From Cryptomeria japonica (taxonomy: Eukaryota; Streptophyta; Pinopsida; Cupressales; Cupressaceae): a DNA stretch of 64,000 bases. Shown here in pieces: positions 46,418-58,597 of this stretch; position 1 is the stretch's first letter; the number at the start of each line of letters is the position of its first letter. The notes under the pieces were generated by a model. It saw only the letters and a list, made by a program, of their open reading frames with translations, was not told the DNA's origin and searched no databases. The position numbers were made by a program, and so were the translations under genes. The stretch lies in assembly GCF_030272615.1 (NCBI RefSeq), contig NC_081411.1:836246136-836310135 (forward strand). The letters run 5' to 3'.

Positions 46418-47219
46418 TTTTGCCCCTCTTTGAGACAATGTGATTTTAAGCATTGTTTCAAAGAACAATAATGAAAATTCCCCCTCGAGGAATTGGCTGG
46501 AAACATGCAGAAAAGAGGCCAATTGATCGATAATAATGATAGAACATGATAGGAGCAAATAGACTGACAATCAGAGATTGGATGCATGAAGGACAAGCAA
46601 TTGAAGATGCAAAAGACCATGACCAACATGAGATGGAGAGAGTGCACGTCCATCTATGCACTGATAAAGATCTATAAATGAGACAAAGAAAGTGAAAATT
46701 GCTCATTTGCACTAGCCAAAGAGGAGGATTTGTTGCGCTGGAAAAGGACACGTGCAGAGAGATGGTGAACATTCCAAGGGCAGATCACCTCAAAGAATGT
46801 GTACACATGTATAGACGACCAGATGATGTGGGAGCAGTGGTATGCATCTCAAAAACCCATATTTTCAATTTTATGTATTTGACTTGCTTGCAGGACATTG
46901 CGAGGCCCACAAAAAATGTAGAAAGTGACTTCTGCGCTTGTGTAGGGTGAATCCTGCGCTTGTGTAGGGTCTTCTGTGCTTGTGTAGGGGGACACAGGCA
47001 TAGGTTGTGTTACATAGGTGTAGGAGTGAGCACACAGGCGTAGTTGTGCATTGGCAGCCCTAATTTGGTCAAAATTGGCATGCAAATGATCCGAAAAGGG
47101 GGGATAAGAATAGGATAGGGAAAAATAGAGTAAAAACACCCTGATTTGGACATGAAACAAGGAAATGCAGCCCATAGGAGCAAACCCTAAAATTAACAAA
47201 ATGTGCCCCAATTGTGATG
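46418..47219. other. Element T region between the 3' LTR and the antisense gene
   Basis: It contains the polypurine tract next to the LTR. At about 46930-47045 there is a cluster of CTGCGCTTGTGTAGGG and CACACAGGCGTAG repeats, related to the leader repeats at 60440-60560. No gene is recognised in 46440-46920. Confidence 0.6.
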
Positions 47220-48895
47220 CAGAGTCGACAGTATCCATTGATCACGCGGGAGAACTGACCTGATTGCTTCATGTTACGACATAGACTTAGGAGCATGGAC
47301 AGAGATACATTAGTAGGACTTGGGATATACTATATCACATTCATGCCCGAGATTAGGGCAAACACAGGACTACTGACCACATTGGCAGAGTGATGGCATT
47401 TGGAGACCTCCTCATTCCATCTGGCGACTGGAGAGGTGATGGTGACACTAGAGGATGTATGGTATATCCTCCACATTCCAATTCATGGGGAGATGGTAGA
47501 GTATGACCCAGTGATAGGGAGAGACGCTTTGTGTAGATTATTTGAGTGCAACGCAGATGATTTGGATATTGTAGAGAGGGAGATTGGCTGGGAGACCATG
47601 GCATCAGAGTATGATCGACGATATGTGGTGATAGTAGTGGTGATAGCATGCCTACTAGCAGGGGATAGACGAGGACATGGATTCCCTATTGGATGGGGAA
47701 GAGTGCTAGAGCGGATGGTGACAGAGGGGATGGTGTACGCATGGGGACCGTGTGTACTTGCTATGCTATATTTTCAATTGCATCAGATAGCATATCAGGG
47801 AGTTCAGACTTTGAGCTGTGGAGTCACATTGTTACAGGTATGGGCATTTGAGCACATAGCCATATGTCGACCGATTGCAAAGAGATAGGTATTACCACAT
47901 TGACCATATGTGTAGTATTATGGGGGAGCACTGAGACAGGGTCCTTTTGGATACATACTGTATTGGTGACATGAGCTAGACAGACTGAGAGAGTTAAATG
48001 GAGGCCATATCATGATTGCCCTGGATGGTCAGATGATAGTGATGAGCTACCGTATTGTAGATAGGAGAGGTACCTGATTGGGTGACTAGTGAATCGCTAG
48101 AGAGTGATTGAGATGTACCTACCAGAGAGAGTCAGACGATAGTTTGGAGAGAGGCAAGATGTACCCAGGAGGACTGCACACTTTGCCCGATCTCACAGAG
48201 AGACGAGTTAGTGGGGGAGTATGATTCAGCCACACATAGCATATGCTGACTTCACACAGCTACAATAGAGACAGTGGGATTGGAGATCAGATGTGGAGGA
48301 TGCCGGGATGACAGAGGAGTATGAGAGATGGTTTGCACAACGACGGCCAGTGCCATTGACAGATCCTGATATTCTAGTACCGAGGAGACAGGAGGACTTC
48401 CCACTCACAAGAGAGGAGGAGGGAGATAATGAGGACGAGGAGGATGAGGGTGGGGATGAGGATGAGGATGAGGGGGATGACGAGGACAAAGATGAGGATG
48501 GGGATGATGAGGATGAGCCAGATTCAGGCGAGCAGGAGGCATTGCAGGGTATACCCATAGAGCCGGAGATAGCTAGCATAGAGGAGATGGAGATGTGTAG
48601 GGCTACCATAGCGAGTCAGCATGATCATATTGTGACATTAGAGAGATAGAATGCCATCTTGAGGACAGAGCAAGATCAGTTCAAAGCGGAGATAGCTAGA
48701 CTTACAGTAGCTCAAGATACAACAATAGCTCAGGCACAGAGAGTCACTGAGTATATTGGGTCGATTAGGGATGCCAGTGCATGGGAGATGGCACAGATGT
48801 TGGTAGAGACTGGAGAGGAGATACGCCATTGGAGGACACTATATGAGAGTGTAGTCCCACCAGAGCAGAGAGCAGCATCATATCGGGCATGATCA
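47220..48895 (+). pseudogene. Antisense gene for a plant mobile domain (PMD) protein inside element T
   Basis: It lies on the strand opposite to gag-pol. The first open part includes RDTLVGLGIYYITFMPEIR (about 47305-47365), LLTTLAE, a TGA in place of arginine, then WHLETSSFHLATGEVMVTLE and DVWYILHIPIHGE (about 47394-47490). These are the characteristic start of the plant mobile domain known from MAIL1/MAIN proteins and from transposons. The domain continues through broken frames to about 48290. A strongly acidic stretch rich in D and E follows (48410-48540), and then a predicted coiled coil (48600-48890) ending in a TGA near 48893. Extra antisense genes at this position are reported for Tat-lineage elements. 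Function is unknown. Confidence 0.78.
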
Positions 48896-50129
48896 AGGAT
48901 AAAGAGCAGGGCATGCTCTCGGAGGTCAGTGAGCAACATGGGGGTGAGTGGACCTATGAGACCACCATAGCCAAGACTAGGAGGGACATCATCCTTGAAA
49001 CATGGCAGGGATGAGAAGGACAGAGGGAGCACCCAGTGACAGAGGCACATGCTCCTTATGACGGACAGATGTAGTTTGACATTATGTAGTCAGCCTACGG
49101 GCCATACTTAGGATAGACAGTCCAGTTTTGTACTCCGATATTATTGTGACATATGATATGATATGCATCGATATGATGGGATGTAATGTGTTATGATGTA
49201 TGTTATTTTCCATGTATGGATGACTTATGCACTGTTTATTATGGAACATGTATGGATGCATTTTTATGTGTTTTTGATACATTTATAAAATGAAATGGAT
49301 AAAATGCTTGATGTGATGCAAATGTACTAACCAAATGGATGCAGGATGCAGCATATGTGTGTGGAGAAATCGGAGCACTAGACCAAACTGACTATCCGAA
49401 CTGACGGATGAAATGTTAGTAAGAAGAAATGATACAGAGGACAGTTAGAGACGAAGAAAAAATTGCTTTCAGTAATGCACTTTGTAGGTGAGAACCTTTA
49501 TTTTAATGTAGCAAAATGGATGCGTAGCATCATGGCATTAAAGGCCAGAGCTGAAATGCAACCCTTTTTGCAAAAGACAGACATATCACAGACAAACAAC
49601 AATCACAACAAAAAAGAAAGGGACCATGAACCATCCTATCACTCTAAATCACTCAGTAACATCATCGAGCAACATAGGAACATGATCGAAGCCAAAGATA
49701 AATCAATAAAAAGATAAGATGCACAAATTCCAACAAGTCAAACAAACATCTTGATCTTCATTGTCAAAAGTTGAAAGTGCCGATAGGACGTTCATGCTGT
49801 CTGGTTTCAGGGAATGCGGTACGCCATCTAAGATAGGACACAGTCTGGTTTCGAGCATACCACACCCTGTATAAGACTCATGAAAATGTGCCAAGAACCA
49901 ATGATATTAATGTTGATGTTCGATTGAGAAGACAATTGTGATTAGTTGGAATGTCTGGTTTGATTTAAAAAGTTCATCTGTTAATGCATGATTGCATTAA
50001 AGCATAGTGTATGATTGTGTGTCGTCGGAGGGATGCTCAGTGATCTATCTATGCACAAAGGGATCATTTATTGCAAAATGCTTGTTTTTGGATTTTAATG
50101 TTTTGAAATTATTTTGTTTATTTTTTTCA
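48896..50129. other. Noncoding region of element T, nothing recognised
   Basis: Between the antisense gene and the T-rich tandem repeats. A few short open frames have no familiar motif. Confidence 0.5.
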
Positions 50130-50580
50130 GGACTTTATTTGACTTTTTAGGGAGTTTTTTTTAGGACAGTATTTGATTTTTAAGAGATATTTTCAAGACA
50201 TTATTTGATTTTTTTGGATTATTTTAGGACATTTTTCAATATTTTAGAGATTTTTTCAGGACATTTTTCAATTTTTTTGAATTATTTCAGGACATTTTTC
50301 AATATTTTAGAGATTTTTTTCAGGACATTATTTGATTTTTTTGGATTATTTCAGGACATTTCTCACTATTTTAGAGATTTTTTCAGGACATTTTTCAATT
50401 TTTTTGAATTATTTCAGGACATTTTTCAATTTTTTTGAATTATTTTAGGACATTTTGCAATTTTTTTGAATTATTTTAGGACATTTTGCAATTTTTTTGA
50501 ATTATTTCAGGACATTTTGCAATTTTTTTGAATTATTTTAGGACATTTTGCAATTTTTTTTGAGATTTTTTTCAGTGATT
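50130..50580. repeat. T-rich tandem repeats, about 31-bp unit
   Basis: More than ten imperfect copies of a unit containing AGGACATTTT followed by a T-run and GAATTATTT. In the right part (50390-50570) the units are nearly identical. Homopolymer T runs follow at about 50890-50950. Confidence 0.88.
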
Positions 50581-50984
50581 GATCATGACAAGGGGAGCGC
50601 ACCCAATGCACATTTGAAGGACATATGTACAAGAAACCAGAGTATGCAAGACAATTATGTTGACCAATCATAGGCCTGGAACAAAACATTGGGTCAAGAC
50701 AAAGATAGACATGATAAACTGGCCGAGAGAAAGCATAGCTAGAGGTCATGATAGAAGACAGAGCAATGATCTCGTTTACACATGGTGCCTGATTGCCAGG
50801 TTTTCACCATGGTACTTGCCCAAAGTGCCTGTTTGCTAGGTTTTCACTAGAGGGCGAATCATTTTTCTTTACTTTTTTGCTCTTTTTCTCTTTTTTTTTT
50901 TTTTTTTTTTGCACTTTTTTTGTATTTTTGATTTTTTTTTTTTTTTTTGTATTTTTTCAGGATCATACTTGAAGAAGTGCTAAT

Positions 50985-52600
50985 AGAAAATTATGCCTAG
51001 TACTTGCGAAGGTGCATGCTATTTATAGAATCAGATAAAGGTTCACCTTCTAGAGTGGCAAGCTGATATGCCCCCGAGCCATAGGCGACAGTCACTATGA
51101 AAGGCCCAACCCAATTAGGTTCAAACTTACCTTTGATGATGTCATTAGACTATGCATTCTTAGGGTTTGCCTTTAAAACCAAATCTCCCACTTTGAAGTG
51201 TCACCCTTTGACCTTCTTATTATAAGAGCGATGGAGACAGTTTTGATATGCTTGCAAATGTGTCAAGGTTGTCTGACGTTTCTCATCTAACATCTCAAGC
51301 TAATGCAACCGAGAGACTCAGTGCATCTCATCATCAATCAGATGTTGCAAGGAAACATGTAAGGAAGGAATCTCCACTTCCAAGGGTAAAATGGCTTCTG
51401 CACCATACACCAAGGAATAAGGTGTTGTGCCAGTAGGTGTGCGGATAGAAGTGCGATAGGCCCATAGTGCTGGATTCAACTGTACATGCCAATCTCGACT
51501 GGCGTCATTGACAACCTTTTTTAGGATCTTGATAATGGTTTTATTTGATGCTTCAGCCTGACCATTACCCTGTGGATAGTATGGACTGGAGAAACGGTGT
51601 TGGATATGAAACTTTTCACAGAGTTCCTTGACATCTTTATTCTTGAAGGGACGACCATTATCTGTGACTATGGCAAGGGGAACCCCATACCGGCATATGA
51701 TATAATTCAATAGGAATTTTGAAATTTGCACACCAGTGATATAGGTCATGGGGATAGCCTCGATCCATTTTGTAAAATACTCTATGGCTATAATGATGAA
51801 CTTGTGTCCATTTGTAGATGTCGGGTGAATCTTGCCAATAAGATCCAATCCCCATTGAGAAAAAGGCCACAGAGATATGACAGAATGAAGCTCTTGGGCT
51901 GGTGCATGAACGTAGTTTCCATGGATCTGGCATTTGTAGCATTTCTTAACAAAATCATGAACATCTTTTTCCAAAGTGGGCCAATAATACCCAGCACGAA
52001 TCAACTTTTTGGCTAAGCTCAGACCATTGAAATGGCCCCAACATATACCATCATGAACCTCATGTAAAGTCGTTTATGCTTCATCAGAATCCAAACACCT
52101 GAGGAGGGTATGGTCAAAGGAACGACGGTAAAGGGTGTCGGCAATGATGACATATTTGGCTGTCTGTCAGATGAAGGCTTAGCGTTGGTTAGCAGAAAGG
52201 TTAGGTGGTAAGGTTTGGGATTTCAAATATTGATATACGTCATTGTACCATGGGGAGTTGGGACCAACAAGAGCGCACATCACATCTGCTGTCGAAATGT
52301 CAAAAGAAGGGACAAGCAACTGTTCGACCAAAAATTCACATTTGTCCATATTGTGGGGCATATTTAACAAGGAAGCAATCATAGCCATCGCATCTGCCGA
52401 CTTGTTTTGCATTCTTGGAACTTGACTGAAATGGATAGCCATGAATTTTGTCTTGAAGAAATCTACCATATGCTTATAAGAAATAAGCTTTTCATCTTTT
52501 GTTTCATAGTTATCATTCACTTGTCAGATGACTAATTGAGAATCTCCATAGACTTGCAAATGTGTGATATTCCAGTGGACCGCTACTCAGAGTCCTATGA
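50985..52600 (-). pseudogene. Element T integrase and the linker from RNase H
   Basis: From 52060 down: the zinc finger with HDGICWGHFNG and CYKCQIHG (about 51925-52060), then the core with the first aspartate in WGLDLIGKI (about 51845), the second in IVTDNGRPF (about 51650-51675) and the glutamate in GNGQAEASNKT (about 51540-51575). The C-terminal part reads PNWVGPFIVTVAYGSGAYQL (about 51060-51120). All three catalytic residues are present. An in-frame stop near 52079 and others in the linker (52150-52530) break continuity with the second RNase H. The enzyme would insert the element DNA. Confidence 0.9.
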
Positions 52601-53333
52601 CCAATGCTTCATACTCTGCAATGTTATTGCTACAATGAAAAGTGATTCTGTAGGACTTGGGAATAGCATCACCTTGAGGGGTGACAAACAAGATGCCTGC
52701 TCCAGACCCGAACTCGGTATGGGATCCATTAAAGTATAACTTCCATTCATTAGAAGATGTGAGAGCAAAGACTGATTCATCTAGAAAATCGGTCAACATG
52801 AGATGATCATCATAAATAGGAGCCTCTGCAAGTTGATCTGCAATGACTTGTCCTTTTATTGCCTTTTGCTCCATATACTCAATATCAAACTCACTGAGGA
52901 TCATAACCCACTTTGCTAGGCAATCCGTCAAAGCTTCTCTGCTAAGCAAGTATTTTAGGGGATCAATTTTTGCAACCAGCAATGTTTGGTGATTTAACAT
53001 ATAGTGTCAGAGCTTTTGTGTTGCAAATACCACTACTAAGCATGCCCGTTCAATAGTTGAATAATTCAGCTCATAGCCTACTAGTGTCTGGCTGATATAA
53101 TAAATAGCTCGCTCTTTGTCATTCTCATCCTGCTGGGCCAAGAGAACTCCTAGTGTCATTTCAATTTCAGAAATATACAATATAAATGGCTTTCCTTCTA
53201 TAGGAGGCATTAGAATAAGTGGTGATAGCAAATAGTCCTTGAGAGCTTGAAAGGTTGATTGACATTGCTTAGTCCATTTAAAAGTGACACCTTTATGCAA
53301 TAGATGCTGGAATGGATGACATTTGTCTGCCAA
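52587..53333 (-). pseudogene. Element T: two RNase H domains
   Basis: The first RNase H follows RT directly: FQALKDYLLSPLIL, KPFILYISEIEMTLGVLLAQ and YYISQTLVGYELNYSTIERA (53030-53330). The usual aspartate of this block is replaced in ILYISEI. A stop near 53003 separates it from the second part, which has LADQLAEAPIYDD and then WKLYFNGSHTEFGSGAGIL (about 52690-52745) and NNIAEYEALVIGL (about 52590-52630). The latter is the extra, archaeal-like RNase H (aRNH) typical of Tat elements. Its first catalytic aspartate, expected in FDGS, is asparagine here. Confidence 0.85.
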
Positions 53334-53357
53334 CTGAGCTATGAAGTGGCAGATTGA

Positions 53358-54812
53358 CTATAGCTTTCCTTGCAGACTTCTTAATTGACAGAGATTATAA
53401 GGAGGAGGCATATCCATTGTTGCTTTAACCTTAGCAGGATCGACTTCAATGCCTATGTGAGAAACAATGTACCCTAGTAATTTGCCAGCGGTGACACCAA
53501 AGACACACTTCTTTGGATTGAGCCTGAGCTTGTAGGTCACCATTCGGTCAAAGATTGGGCCCAGGATGGCTAAATGACTATCTCTTGTGACAGATTTGCA
53601 TAGTAAGTCATCAACATAGTCCTCCATCAAAGTATGCATGAAATCATGGAAAATTGTCATCATCGCTCTTTGATATGTTACGCCTGCATTTTTAAGACCG
53701 AAGGGCATCACATTCCAATAGTAGGTACCCCAAGCACATGTGAATGCAGTCTTATGTTGGTCTTCAGGAGCAAAGCAAATTTGGTTATAGCCGGAGAAAC
53801 CATCCATCAATGAGAGCATCTCATATCCAGCAGTCATGTCAACTATGATGTCGATATTTGGCAGTGGAAAATCATCTTTAGGGCATGCTTTATTGAGATC
53901 CCTAAAATCTGTATAGATTTTGATGCCCCCAGTTACTTTTCTAATTGGTACTAAATTTGAAATCCAGTCTGCATAATCGATGGGTTTGATGAAGCCCACA
54001 TCTAGTAATTTTTTCAGTTCTACCTTGACCAAAAGAGCCACCTGGGGATGCATCTTTCTGTGTTTTTGTTTGAGAGGCTTGGCATCTACTTTTAATGGCA
54101 AGTGATGAAGGACTAATTCTGGATCGAGGACAGGCATATCTACATAGGACCATGCAAAGCTGATCTTCTTCTCAAGAAAGAAATTGACAAAATCTATCTT
54201 TTCCTGTTTTGATAGAGAAGCAGCGAAATGAATGACCTTAGGGTTGTCAGGTCTACCCAAGTTGATTTCCTTGGTCATTTCCACAAGCAATGTTGATTTA
54301 TCCTGACTTGATAGGGGTATGTCCACTCTTCCACCTTTGGGCGCCTCAGAGAGGTTTTCACCCGTAGGTACGACTTTTATTTTTACTTTTGTATGATCAG
54401 AGAGTGCCTTACAATTTTCACTCAAAGACCTATTCTTTTGATTTTTTACTCTTTCTTTTCTTTTTTCATTTTGATGATTGGAAGATGGAGTTGACTCCCC
54501 TAAATATGTTGTGGAATCTAGGTCAATAGCAAATCCTACCTTATGATCACCTTGTGGTATGCCTTCCCATAGTCCAAGGAATTTTGCAATGGCTTCATCA
54601 TTTTGAAAATAGTCCAATGTGAGTGGTTCTTGTTGGTCATGTTGGATAAGCTGGGGATAGACGAGGGGCATGTCATCATCAGTTTTAAGGAGAAAAAGGA
54701 CTGAGATGGTAAAGATGAAAATAGTCCAATGTGAGTGGTTCTTGTTGGTCATTTTGGAGATATTGGTAAATTCCCGATGAGGAATGTTTGATCCATTGAA
54801 TATTCTTCGCAT
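53358..54812 (-). pseudogene. Element T reverse transcriptase
   Basis: A long open frame of 484 codons. The first 150 codons belong to the protease-RT linker and contain a near-duplicate of NDQ/QQEPLTLDYFQ-like sequence (about 54615-54760), a small internal duplication. The RT starts near KQKHRKMHPQVALLVKVELK (about 54020-54080). It has YADWISNLVPIRK, KIYTDFRDLNKACPKDDFPL, VMPFGLKNAGVTYQRAM (about 53655-53710) and the catalytic YVDD (about 53610-53622), then LRLNPKKCVFGV. The core motifs are intact and this is the best preserved coding part of the element. It ends at the stop near 53358. Confidence 0.92.
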
Positions 54813-54910
54813 CCTTGTTCCTGTATCTTCAATTTTCCTTTGACAGCATCTAACAATTCATTAGGATCCACATAGCTATGTGGTTTGGCCTCTCTATTGA
54901 CTGGGACTTG

Positions 54911-55620
54911 CTACTGCGGAGAATCCTTTAGGGCAGCACAAAATTGAAATGGATTAGGATCTCCTGGAATTGTTATCTCAGTTCCATTGTAAGGATATTT
55001 TAAACATTGATGATAAGTGGATGGAACTACTTTCATTGCATGGATCCATGGATGGCCAAGAATCATATTGTAAGGGAGATCGAGGTCTAGGACCTGCAGG
55101 AAAGTGTTTTCTATCACTGGACCAACTCTGATAGGCAATGTAATTATCCCTTTAGATGGGCACTCAGCATCATCATATGCTTTGATTGTTATTCTTCTGG
55201 AAGCATCAATGTCATTTTTTGTATAACCAAGGCCAATGACCACTCTCAAGGTACAAATATTAAGACCCGCTCCACCATCTATCAAGACTCATCGGATCTT
55301 GCAATTATGGACAAAGACTTCAAGGTGTAAAGGATCATTATGAGGGAGCTTATCAGGTGAGATATCATTATTAGAAAATGCGACATTTTGGGAAACAGCT
55401 AGATGTCCAATCCAGATTTGAAACTGGTCAACATCAATGTCTATCAGGACAATGGACTCAATTAAAGCTTTATCTAGGACTGCATGATGCATGGGGGACA
55501 TTTTCAACAACTCAAGGATTGATATTTGTGCAGGTGTCTTTCCTAGATGATCCAAGAGATTATACTGACTTGCTAGAGTTGGTTTGGGAGGAGCTGTAGG
55601 AGCTCCTTTCAGGACTATTT
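54911..55620 (-). pseudogene. Element T protease region
   Basis: The aspartic protease has the active-site stretch MIDGGAGLNICTL (about 55247-55285), with DGG in place of DSG, as is common in Tat elements. It continues through LDLDLPYNMILGHPWIHAM (about 55030-55090), the second conserved block. The N-terminal part (55289-55555) is in frame except for a stop or shift just before the active site. It would cleave the gag-pol polyprotein. Confidence 0.87.
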
Positions 55621-58597
55621 TGGATCAACGAGTGGTGACTGCACAAGAAGGATCTTGTTCCTTTATTCTTAGGGTGGAAACATACTCATTTGATGCTCGA
55701 AAACAATTGATGACATTGTTATAACCAATATTTGCATAATTTGTTGTTTGGGTAGAGTTTGAAGAAGATGCTTTACCCTTGTCATGATCAAGCAGAGGAG
55801 TTTTGAAAATGGTATGATCAATGTTAGAGGTCATGTTGGGCGGATCTACTTCAATTACTCCTTGCTCTAACAAGTCTTGAATCATATGTTTCAATTGAAA
55901 ACATGACGCGGTTTTATGTCCTTTTGACCAATGGTACTCACAGTATGCATTATCATTCCACCAATGCGGTTTTACCACTGGTTCTGCCTTGATATCTGGT
56001 AGCTTAATAAACTTTGCTTGTATTAATTGTTTCATTACTGACTCAATAGGCTCTCCCAATGGCATAAATTATCGAGGAGGCCCATCCCTCGATCGGAAAG
56101 GTTTGCATTGCTGGTTTTGTTGCTGACCTTGTTGTTGATTATATTGTTGAAGATGTTGTTGGTATTGCGGCTATTGAGTAACATTGCTTGTTGGTGTTTG
56201 ATTTTGTTCCATAGTTGACATATTAGGAACACTCAATTTCTTGATTGTGAATGGGGGTTGATTTGCATTCACTACTCTTGCATCAACAACTCCATCATTA
56301 GTGACATTCTTGTTCTTATACCAAAATCTATTTCTATCCCCTGAATTGTTCGTGTTGTCACTGTCTTTGTTGAGCTTAATGATTCCCTTGGTGACAAGAG
56401 TAGTTTCAATGTTCATCCCTTTCTTAATGAGTTTCTCTATAGAACTGGGACTTTTCAATTTTAGTTCATACATCATTTCTGGGACCAAATTTTGGATAAA
56501 TAGATTCACTTGTTGTTCTTCAGGTATATCTAGGGAAGAACGACTATACAAGCTTCACCATCATTGCAAGAAAGTCACTAATGGTTCACCTTGCTTTTGC
56601 TTGGTGCTGCATAAATCTGACATGGTCATGTCACTGTCGATGTTGAATGTGAAGTGAGATATAAACTTTTGAGCCAATTTAGACCAAGTCTTTATATTTC
56701 CTAGTAGATGTGAATACCAATCCATGGCTTGTCCCATGAGACTTCATACAAATAAGCACATTAAATATGTTTCCTAATAACTCACTTCAGTACACACCAC
56801 GAAAAATGCTCGAATGTGATCTCTTGGATTGCCATTCCCTTTATATTTCTCAAAATTAGGTGCTTCAAAATGCTTAGGGAATGGAGGCATGTATAAGCTC
56901 TTGTCAAATGGATTAGGACATAAATCCTGATCTGTATACAACTTCTTTGTTCCTTTCGTTTCTAATGCGTCAACTTGTCGTTGCAACTTCTCAAGCTGTT
57001 GCGCAATTGTATCAGATTTTGGAGGTCCATCATTAATCCCAGTGGGTACTCTTTGTCGATACATCGTGCTTCCAATCGGTTGTTCATGCTCTGAAATGAC
57101 TATTTTTGGTGTTTCTAGCATATAATGTTCTTGGTAGACCTCTTGTTGTTGTGGTTGTGCCATGCCTTGATATTGACCTTGTTGCTGTGATTCTTGTAGC
57201 CTAGGTTGATATTGCAATTGAGAGTGTTGTCGATATTGCATAGGTGCCAATTGCGGCTGTGAAGTATGATAGCTTGTTTGTCTTGGCACATATTGAGGCA
57301 CATGTTGTTGTTGATGCTGATGAATCAAAATTTGTTGACTTTGTGCCAATTGTTGTCACGATGTAAATCCCATCATTTGCAAAAAACTTTGTTTGGATGG
57401 TTTTTGTTGTTTTTCCTTAAGATGGGGTATGGCACTTGCATTAACTTGCTGTGTTGTTTGTCCAATCCACTGTGATGGTTGCAAGTTTGTATTAACTTGT
57501 AATAGGGTAGAAGGCACTGCAATTTGTTGTCAAATGTGATATTGTTGTTGTTGTACATTGCTTGTTTGCACATTTGATTGTACCTTTTGTGTATTACTCA
57601 ATTGTTGCAACAATTGTTGTTGGTGCAAACCACTATCCATAGTTCTTTGTGTCACCATTATCGAAGGATCTATTGCAATAGTGTTTGGCAAATATATTGA
57701 GCTTAACGAGACATAAGAACTTTGTTGCATCATGGAATTGTTTTGGACATTGGTGATATCAGGCATTCCAGTCATGAAGCTTTCTTGCATCTTAGATTTT
57801 GATCCAATTTTATGCATGTAAGGAACCATTTCTTGTTGAGGGATAGTTGTCAATATTTGTGTGGTCTTCATTTGATCTTGTGTTATAGGTGTTGTATTGA
57901 ATAATGGATTATTTATTGTCTCAAATGGTGACTTTTGTGGAATAGTCACTGTCAATGCCTTTGAAGCACGTTTACTCATCAAGGTCGGTTGAGTTTCTTG
58001 TTGCACATTTTCTTCATTTGGATGTGGAGAGAAACTTAACAGCTCACCGCCTTGTTGTTTTTGCACATTGATTTGCTCACTTGAGGAGGTCACATTACTC
58101 ATCATGTTAAGATATTTTTGTGGGAACATCTTAAAGACCTTGTTCAAGAATTTATCCATCTTTTTTGTCAACTTTGGATCTTGAAGGAACATATCAACAT
58201 CATCAGAAGCATCGGAATCCGATGAAGAATCTGGTTGGACATTTGGATTCATTTCTTGTTGAATACCTTGATCTGAACCAAATCCTTGTGAAAGAGTTTG
58301 TTCCTCATGTAATGTTTGAATTTCATGTTGTAGGTTTGGTTGATTCCAATCGAAAGGTGCATTTCCTCTTGGTGTTGGTGGAACACTCCCATGTCCTAGT
58401 TTCATGGGTACAAACACTAGTTAATATAATGGAGGTGGTCCAAGTTGAAACATTCCATCTGGTGGTAGTGATGTGTTTGATAAACCTTCAATTTGTACTA
58501 TTTGACTAGTTTGAAATTGTGAATTTGATATGTTGTCAATGGGTTGATACGTTGGTTTGCCCATCTTTTTAGATTTTGATCTTGTCTCAACAGGCAT
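55621..58597 (-). pseudogene. Element T gag, glutamine-rich
   Basis: The likely start is the ATG at 58595-58597 (MPVETRSKSKKMGKPT). It is in frame with the long open stretch 58417-57530, apart from a TAA near 58423 replacing a glutamine codon. The N-terminal half is very rich in glutamine (57120-58420) and unlike ordinary gag. The gag core follows: PPFPKHFEAPNFEKYKGNG with HIRAFF (about 56795-56890), WYSHLLGNIKTWSKLAQKF (about 56660-56720) and EEQQVNLFIQNLVPEM (about 56480-56530). A zinc-finger-like CEYHWSKGHKTASC (about 55900-55945) lies near the end. Several frame breaks are present. Confidence 0.85.

Noticed and set aside
47400-47888. Host MAIL1/MAIN-type gene
   Set aside because: It lies between pol and the 3' LTR of element T, is broken by stops, and has no introns or flanking host sequence, so it is element-borne.
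48226-48609. Minus-strand serine-rich frame in element T
   Set aside because: It is the antisense of the acidic stretch of the plant mobile domain gene; the plus-strand frame has the family motif.
50130-50580. CRISPR-like array
   Set aside because: The units are contiguous tandem T-rich repeats without spacers, inside a plant retrotransposon.
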